This document shows positions 1 through 8,969 of a DNA stretch of 64,000 nt, one piece after another; within the stretch, counting starts at the first letter, position 1; each line of letters begins with the position of its first letter. Position numbers and translations under genes: made by a program. Under the pieces are notes generated by a model that worked only from the letters and a program-made list of their open reading frames with translations, had not been told where the DNA came from and made no database searches. The DNA is from Deltaproteobacteria bacterium. Lineage in GTDB: Bacteria > Desulfobacterota > Binatia > UBA9968 > JAJDTQ01. The stretch covers positions 1 to 64,000 of the forward strand of contig JAPPNF010000011.1 in assembly GCA_028818755.1 (NCBI GenBank), read 5' to 3'.

Positions 1-49
1 AGAAGTGGGACATTTTCGATTGACACAAATGGGACATTTTCGGCTGACA
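1..49. mobile_element. Terminal repeats of an IS21-like insertion sequence (end only)
   Basis: Two 20-bp direct repeats, TGGGACATTTTCGATTGACA at 6-25 and TGGGACATTTTCGGCTGACA at 30-49, are spaced 24 bp apart and differ at two bases. Read on the minus strand the element would begin TGTCAGCCGAAAATGTCCCA, the style of multiple terminal repeats starting with TG that IS21-family elements carry. No istA/istB genes are visible because the window starts here, so this is an element end or a remnant. It lies 5 bp before the first ATG of the neighbouring ORF. Confidence 0.55.
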
Positions 50-54
50 TTGAC

Positions 55-2127
55 ATGAGCATTCGCCCGAGTCTCGTGTTGGGCCATCGGGGCGGCGGGA
101 CATGGGTAGTCCGATTGGAGATGCCTTCCTTCCGGGGAGTGGCCGTGTTGAATACGGAAGTCCACTCCTTCCTGAGACGCACGCGGTGCCGCATTAACGG
201 CGGTGCGGACATCAAGCCTGCAGGTTGGTTGCTTGCCGGGAACAGAATGAGTCGTCTTGCATCGTGGCCGGACCCGCACACGCCTCTCGTTCAGTTGCTT
301 CAGTCTCATGAAACCATCGACCATTTCCTGCAGTCGGAATGTCGCTTGAGTCCAGGTCCAGTCTGGCTGTTCAAGATCGCGCGGGATGGAAACGCCCGCG
401 AAGTTATCAGCCGCGTGGTCCGCCCGGGGAGCGAATATCTGGTTGTGACGACGGGGGCGTTGCCCGCAACTCATCCTTTCATACGCGCCTGTAGGGTTGA
501 TTGCGCTGGTGTGGAAGCGGTTAGGCTCGCGATTCCGCTCAGCGTTTCGGCAGACGAGACAGCGTGGCTGGGTCGATTGGGCTTGCAAGTAGCGCGGACG
601 ATCCGTGTGTGGCCGGCCGGACTTCCGGGGCGCGGCTGGGATGGCGAAGGTAATGGCGAATGGTTGACGACAGAATCGCCGTGCTTTGGGATCATGCACG
701 ATCATCCTGTTGGCACCTTCGTCCTGCGGCTCAACGATGGCGCGGAGGCTGAAATCGAGGCCGGCGACCGAGAAGAGCCGGTATTCGTGCGGCTAGCGCC
801 TCTTCCCGCTGGTGTGCACAACCTGACCGTGTCCGCTGCGACACCGGTGTCGGAGGTGGACGCCACGGGCTTCATGGAACTCCACGTCCGGGAACCAGAT
901 CCATGGCACCCGGGTGCCTCGTCCCTTGCATGTCTGATCCCGACCTTGGATCCATACGATCCCGACCTGGACCTGTTCTGGCGGAATGCAGTCGACTTGT
1001 CAGTGGTCGGTCCGGCAGGTCGGACGGTGAACTGTACCGTTTCGCTAGTGGACAAGCGTGGGAACGAAATCTTGACAGAGCGAGTCGGTAGTACCATGGA
1101 ACTGCCTGTCGATCCAGCAACGTGGAGGCAACAGTTCAAGCGATTTCTTGGGAACGAACGACATGCTTGGAGTTATCTTGAGGCCGCCAGTGGTTTCTTG
1201 GAGATTGAGGAGGAGGAACTGGGCCGTTATGTGTTCATGTTCGAGCACAAAGTCCACCCCTTGCGCTGGGTGTTGCGTCGCGACCGCGGTGACATCGTAC
1301 TGAAGTTGATTGATGAGTCTGATGAAGAGGCACCTCTTCAGGTACTCTTTTTCAGTATGCAGCATCCCTTAGTAGAAATACGGCGGGAGTCGGACGAAGC
1401 TTTGCGGCGGATATCTGTTCCCGCCCCAGGTGGTCTCTTGGTGGCGCAACAGGGAATGCACTGTGTGGCAGTGGTTGTCAGTACGGGAAGTAAGGAGGCG
1501 AGGAGGGTCCGAGGGCTCAAGAGCTTCCAGGAACTCGATATTACGCCGACGTTTCTTCCCGAAGCTGGGTTGGCCGACCTGGAGAGTCTGCAACATTGTT
1601 TCCGGGTCTTCGGGTGGTGGACCAATGCCCGCCTCTATGGCCCGCTGGCCACCGTCAGGCAGAAGAAGGTTGTTCAAGGTCTGCTTGGAGAGATTTATGC
1701 CAGGGTCTGCGGCAAAGCATGGAAACTGGCAGAGGACTCGTTCATGAAGGCCCCAAGGTCCGCATCCAGTGTGAGAAAGCTGCGAAATGTGGTGGATTTG
1801 GGCGGTGACTTTTCCCTGGCCCTCTGGCGAGGAAGCTCAAAGATCGAGGATGATGAGCAAAATACGGCAGCGATGACACGATGGTATGTCGATGTAGCCC
1901 AGAGAAACAACGTGAGCGCGAGCCCGCGCCTCTGCGAGTATGCTCTCAGACTGGCGAGTCAGCCGCACCGACTTCTGGAGGTCTACGACCGTGATGAAGT
2001 TCGGAATCTTCTCGAGCAAATCAAGAACAGGCCCACGATCCTACGCGGAGCTCGGTTGCTTGCGCTTTTGAGCGCTAGCAAGGAGGGTGCACGGCCACCG
2101 CACATGCTCCCGGACTGGAAATGGTAA
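55..2127 (+). CDS. Unrecognised 690-aa protein, first visible gene of helicase defence unit; 5' end uncertain
   Basis: I do not recognise the family. The protein is soluble, with no signal peptide or membrane segment. Its middle (about residues 230-290) looks beta-rich, like an Ig-like or sandwich domain, and the C-terminal 150 residues look helical. It overlaps the next gene by 7 bp, so the two are probably translationally coupled and part of one operon with the large helicase. The start is doubtful: the ATG has no Shine-Dalgarno sequence and the frame stays open to base 1 through the IS21-like repeat. The gene may therefore have lost its original 5' end to the insertion, or use a start outside the window. 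GC content is lower than in the housekeeping genes to the right, which fits an acquired defence island. Confidence 0.6.
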   Translation: MSIRPSLVLGHRGGGTWVVRLEMPSFRGVAVLNTEVHSFLRRTRCRINGGADIKPAGWLLAGNRMSRLASWPDPHTPLVQLLQSHETIDHFLQSECRLSPGPVWLFKIARDGNAREVISRVVRPGSEYLVVTTGALPATHPFIRACRVDCAGVEAVRLAIPLSVSADETAWLGRLGLQVARTIRVWPAGLPGRGWDGEGNGEWLTTESPCFGIMHDHPVGTFVLRLNDGAEAEIEAGDREEPVFVRLAPLPAGVHNLTVSAATPVSEVDATGFMELHVREPDPWHPGASSLACLIPTLDPYDPDLDLFWRNAVDLSVVGPAGRTVNCTVSLVDKRGNEILTERVGSTMELPVDPATWRQQFKRFLGNERHAWSYLEAASGFLEIEEEELGRYVFMFEHKVHPLRWVLRRDRGDIVLKLIDESDEEAPLQVLFFSMQHPLVEIRRESDEALRRISVPAPGGLLVAQQGMHCVAVVVSTGSKEARRVRGLKSFQELDITPTFLPEAGLADLESLQHCFRVFGWWTNARLYGPLATVRQKKVVQGLLGEIYARVCGKAWKLAEDSFMKAPRSASSVRKLRNVVDLGGDFSLALWRGSSKIEDDEQNTAAMTRWYVDVAQRNNVSASPRLCEYALRLASQPHRLLEVYDRDEVRNLLEQIKNRPTILRGARLLALLSASKEGARPPHMLPDWKW

Positions 2128-3206
2128 TCGACAGGATAGAAGCGGCTGATGTTCTCGCCGACTGCCGGCAGACCCTCGGCTTGTCAGAACCGTCCGAAAC
2201 GGGCCAAGAGCCTCTTGACGAGATATTACTCGCGGCCTTGGTCAGACGCAGCGCAGGAATCCATTGCCCGTGTTCCCGGGCTACTCTGCGATCGTCTCTC
2301 CTGGAAAGCTTGATGCTGCTTTCGGAGGACGAGAAGACACTAGAGGAACGCATCGACGTGGTGATCGAAGGGCTGATCGTCGGCGGGGATCTTCTCGAAC
2401 TCAACGATGTCGCCACCGACGATCCGGATGTCAAGGGAACCTGGGTATTTGCGGCGCCTCCCGGTTTTGTCAGCCGGCGAAGCGGAAGCATCTTCCTGCT
2501 GGGTGTGGTTCCCGACCACGACACGTTCCTGCCGCAGTCACTAATTTCTCGCATCCATCATGAGGGTCTCACGCGCACGATCGTGCCGGAGCGGGACGAA
2601 GATCTCGTCGGCGATTTGCGAGCCCACGGCATGCGAGAGTTATCCGAAAGGGTCTGGCTGAAGGCCCCGACGGCGGAAGAGCCCCATGCCCTGCTCGACC
2701 GGTATACGCGTGAACTAAGGTTGCAGCCGCCGAGTGGCACCATCGTCGATCTCAGAGTTCTGGACCCTGTGAGACCCGTCACCTACTACAAAGGACGATG
2801 GGCAACGGCAGAAAAGCGAACCGGCATCTTCGTCGCACGACGGCCGCAGGAATACGGCGCGGAGTTGTGGTGTCTTGCCGAACTGAAGGCCGGCGCGGTC
2901 GTTCGGATACTTGACCTCCCCCTTTGGAAGACTCGCTGGCGGGGTTGCGACGTCGCGTGGCACTTGCAGATGGCGATAGACTCCTGCCTCGGGACCCCCC
3001 AACGTTATCGGCGGCAGGGTGTGGGCAGCCGAGTGCGTCTGGACTTCTTTTCGCCGCTACCACAATGGGCGGAACGACGGTTGATGATCCTGGGACGTCG
3101 TGCCGATCCGGACCGAAGCCTGATGTCCTATCAACTGCCACGCGCCGAAATCGACAGGGAAGAGAGCTTTCTCAAGAAAGAGCTGTGGCTGGCACCCGAG
3201 GACTAG
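2121..3206 (+). CDS. Unrecognised 361-aa protein, middle gene of helicase defence unit
   Basis: The family is not recognised. The sequence is soluble and acidic in its N-terminal third, with no visible catalytic motif, zinc cluster or membrane segment. Residues 1-110 look helical and could be a winged-helix or adaptor region; the C-terminal half contains an aromatic and arginine-rich stretch near YYKGRWATAEKR. The start codon lies inside the end of the upstream gene (7-bp overlap) and the helicase starts 23 bp after the stop, so all three are likely co-transcribed. By position it is a candidate partner or substrate adaptor of the helicase; this is inference from context only. Confidence 0.6.
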   Translation: MVIDRIEAADVLADCRQTLGLSEPSETGQEPLDEILLAALVRRSAGIHCPCSRATLRSSLLESLMLLSEDEKTLEERIDVVIEGLIVGGDLLELNDVATDDPDVKGTWVFAAPPGFVSRRSGSIFLLGVVPDHDTFLPQSLISRIHHEGLTRTIVPERDEDLVGDLRAHGMRELSERVWLKAPTAEEPHALLDRYTRELRLQPPSGTIVDLRVLDPVRPVTYYKGRWATAEKRTGIFVARRPQEYGAELWCLAELKAGAVVRILDLPLWKTRWRGCDVAWHLQMAIDSCLGTPQRYRRQGVGSRVRLDFFSPLPQWAERRLMILGRRADPDRSLMSYQLPRAEIDREESFLKKELWLAPED

Positions 3207-3229
3207 CTGGCCCAAGGGTAGCAACGACA

Positions 3230-6200
3230 ATGCTGACAATTCAGGAAACGATCAGGCAACTTCACGATGCCCTCTCCGACTACATCGAGGCGACATATCA
3301 CATCAGTGCGCTTTCCCAGATTTCACAGAGAAAGAGTCTGCTCAACGGACTCGGGAACATTCACCAGATTCCCTACATCGAGTCCACCCCTCGTTACACC
3401 GAAGGGGCAGAGTTCGCCGCGATGAAGGGGCTGTCGCGGGCAGCGCTCGACGCGTACCGGGCCGTGGTCGAACCCGAAGGAGACCTTCCGCGGCTTATTC
3501 ATGATCCGCCGTATACGCATCAGGCCGACGCCGTTCGCAGTTGCCTCGTGGATGGAAGGAATCTTGTCATCATGACAGGGACAGGGTCGGGCAAGACAGA
3601 GGCCTTCTTGCTGCCGATACTCGGCAAGTGTGCTGACGAGGCGCGAAGGCGGCCCGATGCATTCAGTGCGCAGCCAGCCATGCGCGCTCTCATCCTCTAT
3701 CCAATCAACGCGCTCGTCAACGACCAGCTTGGACGACTGCGGTCAATGTTCGGCGATCCGCGTATCGTGAAGCTCTTCAAAGGGTGGGGCGCCCGGCCTC
3801 CACGTTTCGCCAGATACACGAGCAGAACACCGTATCCTGGCGTCCGTACAGTCGCGAAGGATCGGACAAGGCTCACGGCGTTCGGCAGATTCTATGCGGA
3901 CATTCAGCGGCGAGCACAAACGGATGACACCGCGCGAAAATTGCTCCGGAACCTCGAGGAACACGGAAAGTGGCCTGCCAAGCCGGACTTTCTTGAGTGG
4001 TTCGGCGAAGCGGGTAAGCACTGGCAGAATGCCAAAACCGGAGCGTTTCAGAGGGCCGTGACGTTGCCGGACGACTCCGAACTGCTGACACGTCACGAGG
4101 TCCAGGCGGCGCCGCCCGACCTGCTGGTGACCAACTACTCGATGCTCGAATATATGCTGATGCGGCCGATCGAACGTCCGGTGTTCGACAGCACGCGGGA
4201 GTGGCTCGAAGGCAGTCCTGACGAGAAGTTTCTGGTCGTCCTGGACGAAGCCCATCTGTACAGGGGCGCGGCCGGAGCAGAGGTCGGTCTTCTGCTGCGT
4301 CGGCTTCGCGCGCGGCTGGGTATCTCCCACGAGCGTTTTCAGGTCATCTGCGCCACCGCGAGTTTCCAGGATCATGAAAACGCACCCGAGTTCGGAGCCC
4401 AACTGTCCGGCAATCCTGTCGGGAGTTTCCGTCCCATCACAGGCTCGCTGAAGCTCAGGCCGAATGCCGCGGCCGGGACGGATGATGACGCGGCCGTTCT
4501 CGCGTCTGTAGACCTTCAGGGATACTACGAGGCAGCTACGGATCAAGAGAGGCGTGCCGCCGTCCAGCCTATTCTGGACTACCGGTGCGTGGAGGGCGAC
4601 CTTCCTACGGATGTCGCGCTGTATCGCGCGCTGGAAGAATTCGGACCGATGGGACTCCTGATCAATTCCAGTATGACGCAGGCCCTACCGCTTGCGGAAC
4701 TCGGGCCGCAACTTTTTCCTACGGCGCCGTTGGGCCAGGCTGCGGCGGCCGTAACCGCACTGACAACTTTAGGTAGCGTCGCACGAATCCAGGATGACAC
4801 ACCGGGTCTGCTCCCGTGCCGCATTCACAACTTCTTCCGAGGCCTTCCGGGGCTCTGGGTATGCATGGACCCCGATTGCAGCGAAACGGGGGAGCGGGAA
4901 GGCATCTGCGGGAAGATGTACGGCCAGCCACGCGAACGGTGCAACTGCGGCGCACGGGTACTGGAACTGTACACCTGCCGCAACTGCGGCACGGCGTATG
5001 CGAGAGCTTACACGGATGACATAGATGTTCCCTCTGTGCTCTGGGCCGAGCCCGGTCAGCGGCTACGTATAGCTTATGGCGAATCCGAGTCGCTTTTGCC
5101 CTTGGATCTGCTTCTCGAACAACCGACCTTCGACACCGCGGAACCAGCGGACTACGATCTCGAAACCGGACGCCTCAACCCTCCCGTAGTAGGTCCACGT
5201 ACCCGGACCGTGTATATCCGGAGCGAGCGTCTGTCGGACTCTACCAATGCGGACAGCGAGGCATTCATCGAAATCGAAACGCGCGGCCAGTTCGCGCCGT
5301 GTGCGGTCTGCGGGAAGCAAGCTGGATTCGGTCGATCATCTGTGCAGGATCATCAGACCAAGGGGGATCAGCCGTTTCAGGCGCTCGTCGCTCGCCAACT
5401 TCAGATTCAACCACCGGATCCTGAGAAGCAACCCAGCAGCTTCGCGCCGCTGCAAGGGCGCAAGGTGCTGACTTTCGCCGACTCAAGGCAGGTGGCCGCT
5501 CGGCTCGCCCCGAATTTGCAGATGTATTCGGTCCGCGATTCTCTCCGAGCGCTCATAGCGTGGGGTTACCGCCGGCTTCAAGGTGTGTCCACGCTCCTCC
5601 CGCTCCTGAACCTAAGCGACTTGTACTTCGCCGTCTTGCTGGCGTCGAAGATGCTCAACGTCCGACTCCGCCCGGAAACGAAGTCTGGTGAAAGCTTCAA
5701 CGCCGCGCGCCTCGTCGAAAGTGCACCGACGGACGACGACGTGAGTCTCCTCTCGCTGTTGGTGCAATTGCGCAACGAAAGGCCTCCGGAAGCCCTGCTT
5801 GAGGACATCTTCACCACGGTCCAGGATCGGTTCCTGGGATTCGAAGCACTAGGGTTGGCTTCGCTCGGAGAGCAGAGCAGGCATACAGCCGAGATCAAGC
5901 AACTCCCGGGGATCTCAGGCGTTGCTGAGACCCCTGAAGGCAAGGTGGCAATCGCACGCGCTTGGCTTCGGTGCTGGCAGACATCCGGCTTCTGGTTGGG
6001 TTCCATGCCTCCTGATTGGTGGCAGACCAAGATCAGGGGCTCTAAAGGGACATTCCGGGCGATGGATCGCCTTTTTCCGGATGTTGCCGCCCGGCAGACA
6101 TTCCGGAAGTCGTGGTTGCCAACTCTTCTTAACCTCTTCACGGAAGACATGGGGGGCGGGATCCGACGTCTCAGAGGAAGCGAGCTTTCACTCGTTTTTG

Positions 6201-8716
6201 AGGGTATCTGGGTGCACTGTGCACGGTGTAGATCCGTTCACCGCCCAGTCCCCGAACTGTCTAGGTGTCTCGATTGTGGCAGCCCGGACGGGACGGAGAT
6301 AGAGCCGGATTCAGACCCCGTGTTTCTTGCCCGCAAGGGTTTCTACCGCAATCCGGTCACTGAGGTGCTGAAGGAGCCGCCACGCCAACCCATGGCCCTG
6401 ATTGCGGCGGAACATACGGCCCAGCTGAACGCGCCGCAGAACCAGGACACCTTCTCCAAGGCCGAGGAGAACGAGTTGCTCTTTCAGGACATCGATCTGG
6501 GCGAGAACGGGGAGGCCTCGACAGCCGTGGACGTGCTTTCGAGTACGACGACCATGGAGGTCGGCATTGACATTGGAGCGCTTTCCGGCGTTGCGCTCCG
6601 GAACATGCCCCCTGCCCGGGCGAACTATCAGCAGCGCGCGGGGCGGGCGGGCCGTCGCGGCAAAGCCGTCGCGACCGTAGTGGCCTTCGGTAGTGCAGAC
6701 AGCCACGATGAGCACTACTTTTCGGAGCCGGACGGCATGATTCGCGGGTCTGTGGTCGATCCGAGGTTGACTCTCGACAATCCAGAGATTGTCCGGCGGC
6801 ACATCCGCGCTTTTCTCTTGCAGAGCTATCATCAGGATAGGATCCCGGAAGTGGATCCGGAACAACGCCACGATTTGTTTTCGGTCCTCGGAACGGTCTC
6901 CGAGTTCCGCAGCGGCACGTCGGTGTTGAACCGCAACGATTTCGCGGCATGGCTCGGTGAACGCGAAGAGTCACTGCAGAAACTTGTCCTCTCTTGGGTA
7001 CCGCGGGAGTTGGCGGAGGCTGACCGGGACACGCTCATTCGGAAAATGAAGGACGATTGCCTTGAGGCTATCGACGACGCGATCCGGCCGGACCCTGGAG
7101 AAGTCGGCGAGGACGATGAAGAAGAAAGTGAGATTCCATCCGAAGCGGAAGAGGAACGGCCTCAGCGGGCATCAAGCCCGGCTAAGCTATTGGACCGGCT
7201 TCTCTACTGCGGGAAGCTGCCGCGCTACGCCTTTCCTACGGACGTGGCGACGTTTCACGTCTTCGACACTAACAGGTCGACACGTTTCAGGCCGGTCATG
7301 CGCTTTGCCCCGACTCAGAGCCTGCCGGTGGCGCTTACGCAATACGCGCCCGGGAAACAGGTGTGGATCTCGGGCAAGTGTTACACTTCAGGTGCGATCT
7401 ATTCGGTGATGTCAGAAGACCGGTTCCGCGCTTGGGAAACAAGGCGCATCTACATGGAATGTCGCGAGTGTGGTTTCGTGGGGACCTTTCCGGTCGGTGA
7501 GGTCGCCCGTGGCGACACGCGAGACTGCGACGCGTGCGGAGGCGAGGAAACATTCGGCCCCGGGCGCTACTGGATGCGGCCGCCGGGTTTCGCCCATCCG
7601 TTGGATGTGGACGAAGTCACATCACCGGACGATATGCCGGAAACGAGCTACGCGACGCGCGCAAAACTCACCATGGGAACGCCCGGCGAGGGGGAGAACT
7701 GGATCACCGTCAACGATCGCATCCGTGTTCTGAGGGATCGCCAACATCTTCTGGTGTCGAACACAGGGCCGAGGAAAGAGGGCTATACTTACTGCACGAA
7801 GTGCGGACGCATCGAATCCAGTGCTAGCCCTGTTTCGGTACTAGCGAGTGAACATCGTAAGCCGTACCCTGACGATGATGCCAAGATGTGCGATGGCCAC
7901 GCGACCCAGCACCTTGTTCTTGGGACGGACTTCGTCACGGATATTGCGTTGTTCTCGCTACGCGTGGCTTCGCCGGTGCGGTTGAGCCCGGGCCATTCCT
8001 CGACAGCCGTCGCGCTGAGGACGGTCAGCGAAGCGCTGGGCAAGGCGGCGTGTCAGTTGTTGGAGATTGAGCCGGATGAACTCTTGGCGGAGTTCCGGCC
8101 TGCGCTGACGCAAGCCGGGAAGCGCGGTCTTGAGGCAGAGATTTTCCTCTACGATACCTTGCCTGGCGGGGCCGGTTTTTCCAGCCAAGTGGCCGGTCGC
8201 GGTCGGGATTTGATCCAGCGGGCGCTGTGGCTCATGGAGCACTGTCCAGAGGACTGTGATGCCTCGTGCTACCGGTGTCTGCGAAGCTTCAAGAACAGGT
8301 TCGAACATAGCCTACTGGATCGCCACGTGGGTGCGGCCTTGCTCCGGTATCTTCTTACGGGGGAAGACCCGCAGTTCAGTCCTGACCGACTCCAGAGAGC
8401 GACAACGCTCCTGTACAATGACCTTGTGCGTCAGGGAGACGAAGGGGTCGCCTTCGAGCGCGACGTGACAGTGGAAACCGAGTTGGGAACCCTGACGGCG
8501 CCGATCCTCGCACGGACCGTTGCCGGGCTCGTGTACATCGTTGTCCTTTCGGGTCCGCTGACTAACGATCAACCCGAAGATCCTGCCATCGCTGACTACC
8601 GTGCGGGTGGCGGCGCCCTTCCAGTGATCGTGGAAAATGAACTGATGATTCGCGGCAATCTTCCCGCCGCCACGCGTAACGTACAGAAAGCGATCGGTGC
8701 CGGCACGGTCCAGTAG
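3230..8716 (+). CDS. Giant DUF1998-type superfamily 2 helicase, DruE-like
   Basis: About 1,828 aa. Helicase motifs are clear: Walker A GTGSGKTEAF (lysine near residue 122), Walker B LDEAHLYRG (aspartate near 339), motif V TTTMEVGIDIG and motif VI QQRAGRAGRRG (near 1134-1144). Several cysteine pairs look like zinc ribbons: CNCG/CRNCG around residues 570-590, CAVCG, CARC/CLDCG, CRECG/CDACG and CTKCG. The C-terminus has the CDASCYRCLRSF cluster (near 1676) typical of DUF1998/MrfA-type proteins. MrfA is about 750 aa; the much larger size matches DruE, the signature helicase of Druantia antiphage systems, better than DISARM DrmA. The ORF-track start at 2924 would overlap the upstream gene by 283 bp, so ATG 3230, preceded by AAGGG, is preferred. 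It probably translocates on or unwinds DNA in phage defence. Confidence 0.85.
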   Translation: MLTIQETIRQLHDALSDYIEATYHISALSQISQRKSLLNGLGNIHQIPYIESTPRYTEGAEFAAMKGLSRAALDAYRAVVEPEGDLPRLIHDPPYTHQADAVRSCLVDGRNLVIMTGTGSGKTEAFLLPILGKCADEARRRPDAFSAQPAMRALILYPINALVNDQLGRLRSMFGDPRIVKLFKGWGARPPRFARYTSRTPYPGVRTVAKDRTRLTAFGRFYADIQRRAQTDDTARKLLRNLEEHGKWPAKPDFLEWFGEAGKHWQNAKTGAFQRAVTLPDDSELLTRHEVQAAPPDLLVTNYSMLEYMLMRPIERPVFDSTREWLEGSPDEKFLVVLDEAHLYRGAAGAEVGLLLRRLRARLGISHERFQVICATASFQDHENAPEFGAQLSGNPVGSFRPITGSLKLRPNAAAGTDDDAAVLASVDLQGYYEAATDQERRAAVQPILDYRCVEGDLPTDVALYRALEEFGPMGLLINSSMTQALPLAELGPQLFPTAPLGQAAAAVTALTTLGSVARIQDDTPGLLPCRIHNFFRGLPGLWVCMDPDCSETGEREGICGKMYGQPRERCNCGARVLELYTCRNCGTAYARAYTDDIDVPSVLWAEPGQRLRIAYGESESLLPLDLLLEQPTFDTAEPADYDLETGRLNPPVVGPRTRTVYIRSERLSDSTNADSEAFIEIETRGQFAPCAVCGKQAGFGRSSVQDHQTKGDQPFQALVARQLQIQPPDPEKQPSSFAPLQGRKVLTFADSRQVAARLAPNLQMYSVRDSLRALIAWGYRRLQGVSTLLPLLNLSDLYFAVLLASKMLNVRLRPETKSGESFNAARLVESAPTDDDVSLLSLLVQLRNERPPEALLEDIFTTVQDRFLGFEALGLASLGEQSRHTAEIKQLPGISGVAETPEGKVAIARAWLRCWQTSGFWLGSMPPDWWQTKIRGSKGTFRAMDRLFPDVAARQTFRKSWLPTLLNLFTEDMGGGIRRLRGSELSLVFEGIWVHCARCRSVHRPVPELSRCLDCGSPDGTEIEPDSDPVFLARKGFYRNPVTEVLKEPPRQPMALIAAEHTAQLNAPQNQDTFSKAEENELLFQDIDLGENGEASTAVDVLSSTTTMEVGIDIGALSGVALRNMPPARANYQQRAGRAGRRGKAVATVVAFGSADSHDEHYFSEPDGMIRGSVVDPRLTLDNPEIVRRHIRAFLLQSYHQDRIPEVDPEQRHDLFSVLGTVSEFRSGTSVLNRNDFAAWLGEREESLQKLVLSWVPRELAEADRDTLIRKMKDDCLEAIDDAIRPDPGEVGEDDEEESEIPSEAEEERPQRASSPAKLLDRLLYCGKLPRYAFPTDVATFHVFDTNRSTRFRPVMRFAPTQSLPVALTQYAPGKQVWISGKCYTSGAIYSVMSEDRFRAWETRRIYMECRECGFVGTFPVGEVARGDTRDCDACGGEETFGPGRYWMRPPGFAHPLDVDEVTSPDDMPETSYATRAKLTMGTPGEGENWITVNDRIRVLRDRQHLLVSNTGPRKEGYTYCTKCGRIESSASPVSVLASEHRKPYPDDDAKMCDGHATQHLVLGTDFVTDIALFSLRVASPVRLSPGHSSTAVALRTVSEALGKAACQLLEIEPDELLAEFRPALTQAGKRGLEAEIFLYDTLPGGAGFSSQVAGRGRDLIQRALWLMEHCPEDCDASCYRCLRSFKNRFEHSLLDRHVGAALLRYLLTGEDPQFSPDRLQRATTLLYNDLVRQGDEGVAFERDVTVETELGTLTAPILARTVAGLVYIVVLSGPLTNDQPEDPAIADYRAGGGALPVIVENELMIRGNLPAATRNVQKAIGAGTVQ

Positions 8717-8969
8717 TTAGGTCGAGGAGCCCGACGGACATGAAAGCCTGTCGAAGTGCTGGTGAGGTGCCATGTGAGCGGCCGGAGGGCTATCGACGCC
8801 GGGCCACCATAGACGGGGAGCCGCGCCATCAACAAGTCCGCCATCCGCATGAAGTCGGACCTAGTCGCTGAGCCGGCGGGCCGTAAGGAAACACCACTAA
8901 CTAGTGTGTGAGGAAAAGGGAGCGGGTCACTGGGTTTGCGGGTGCTGGCCGAGGGCACGGAGTTGCCTC
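8717..8969. other. Intergenic stretch between helicase and HEPN-like gene
   Basis: This 253-bp gap holds no convincing ORF, strong terminator hairpin or tRNA-like fold. An alternative GTG start for the next gene lies at 8904, in frame, but lacks a good ribosome-binding site. I see no clear -35/-10 pair, so whether the downstream gene has its own promoter is unresolved. Confidence 0.4.

Noticed and set aside
2924-3229. N-terminal 102-codon extension of the helicase ORF
   Set aside because: It overlaps the 361-aa gene almost entirely, is proline/arginine-rich like a shadow frame, and a good ATG with AAGGG lies at 3230.
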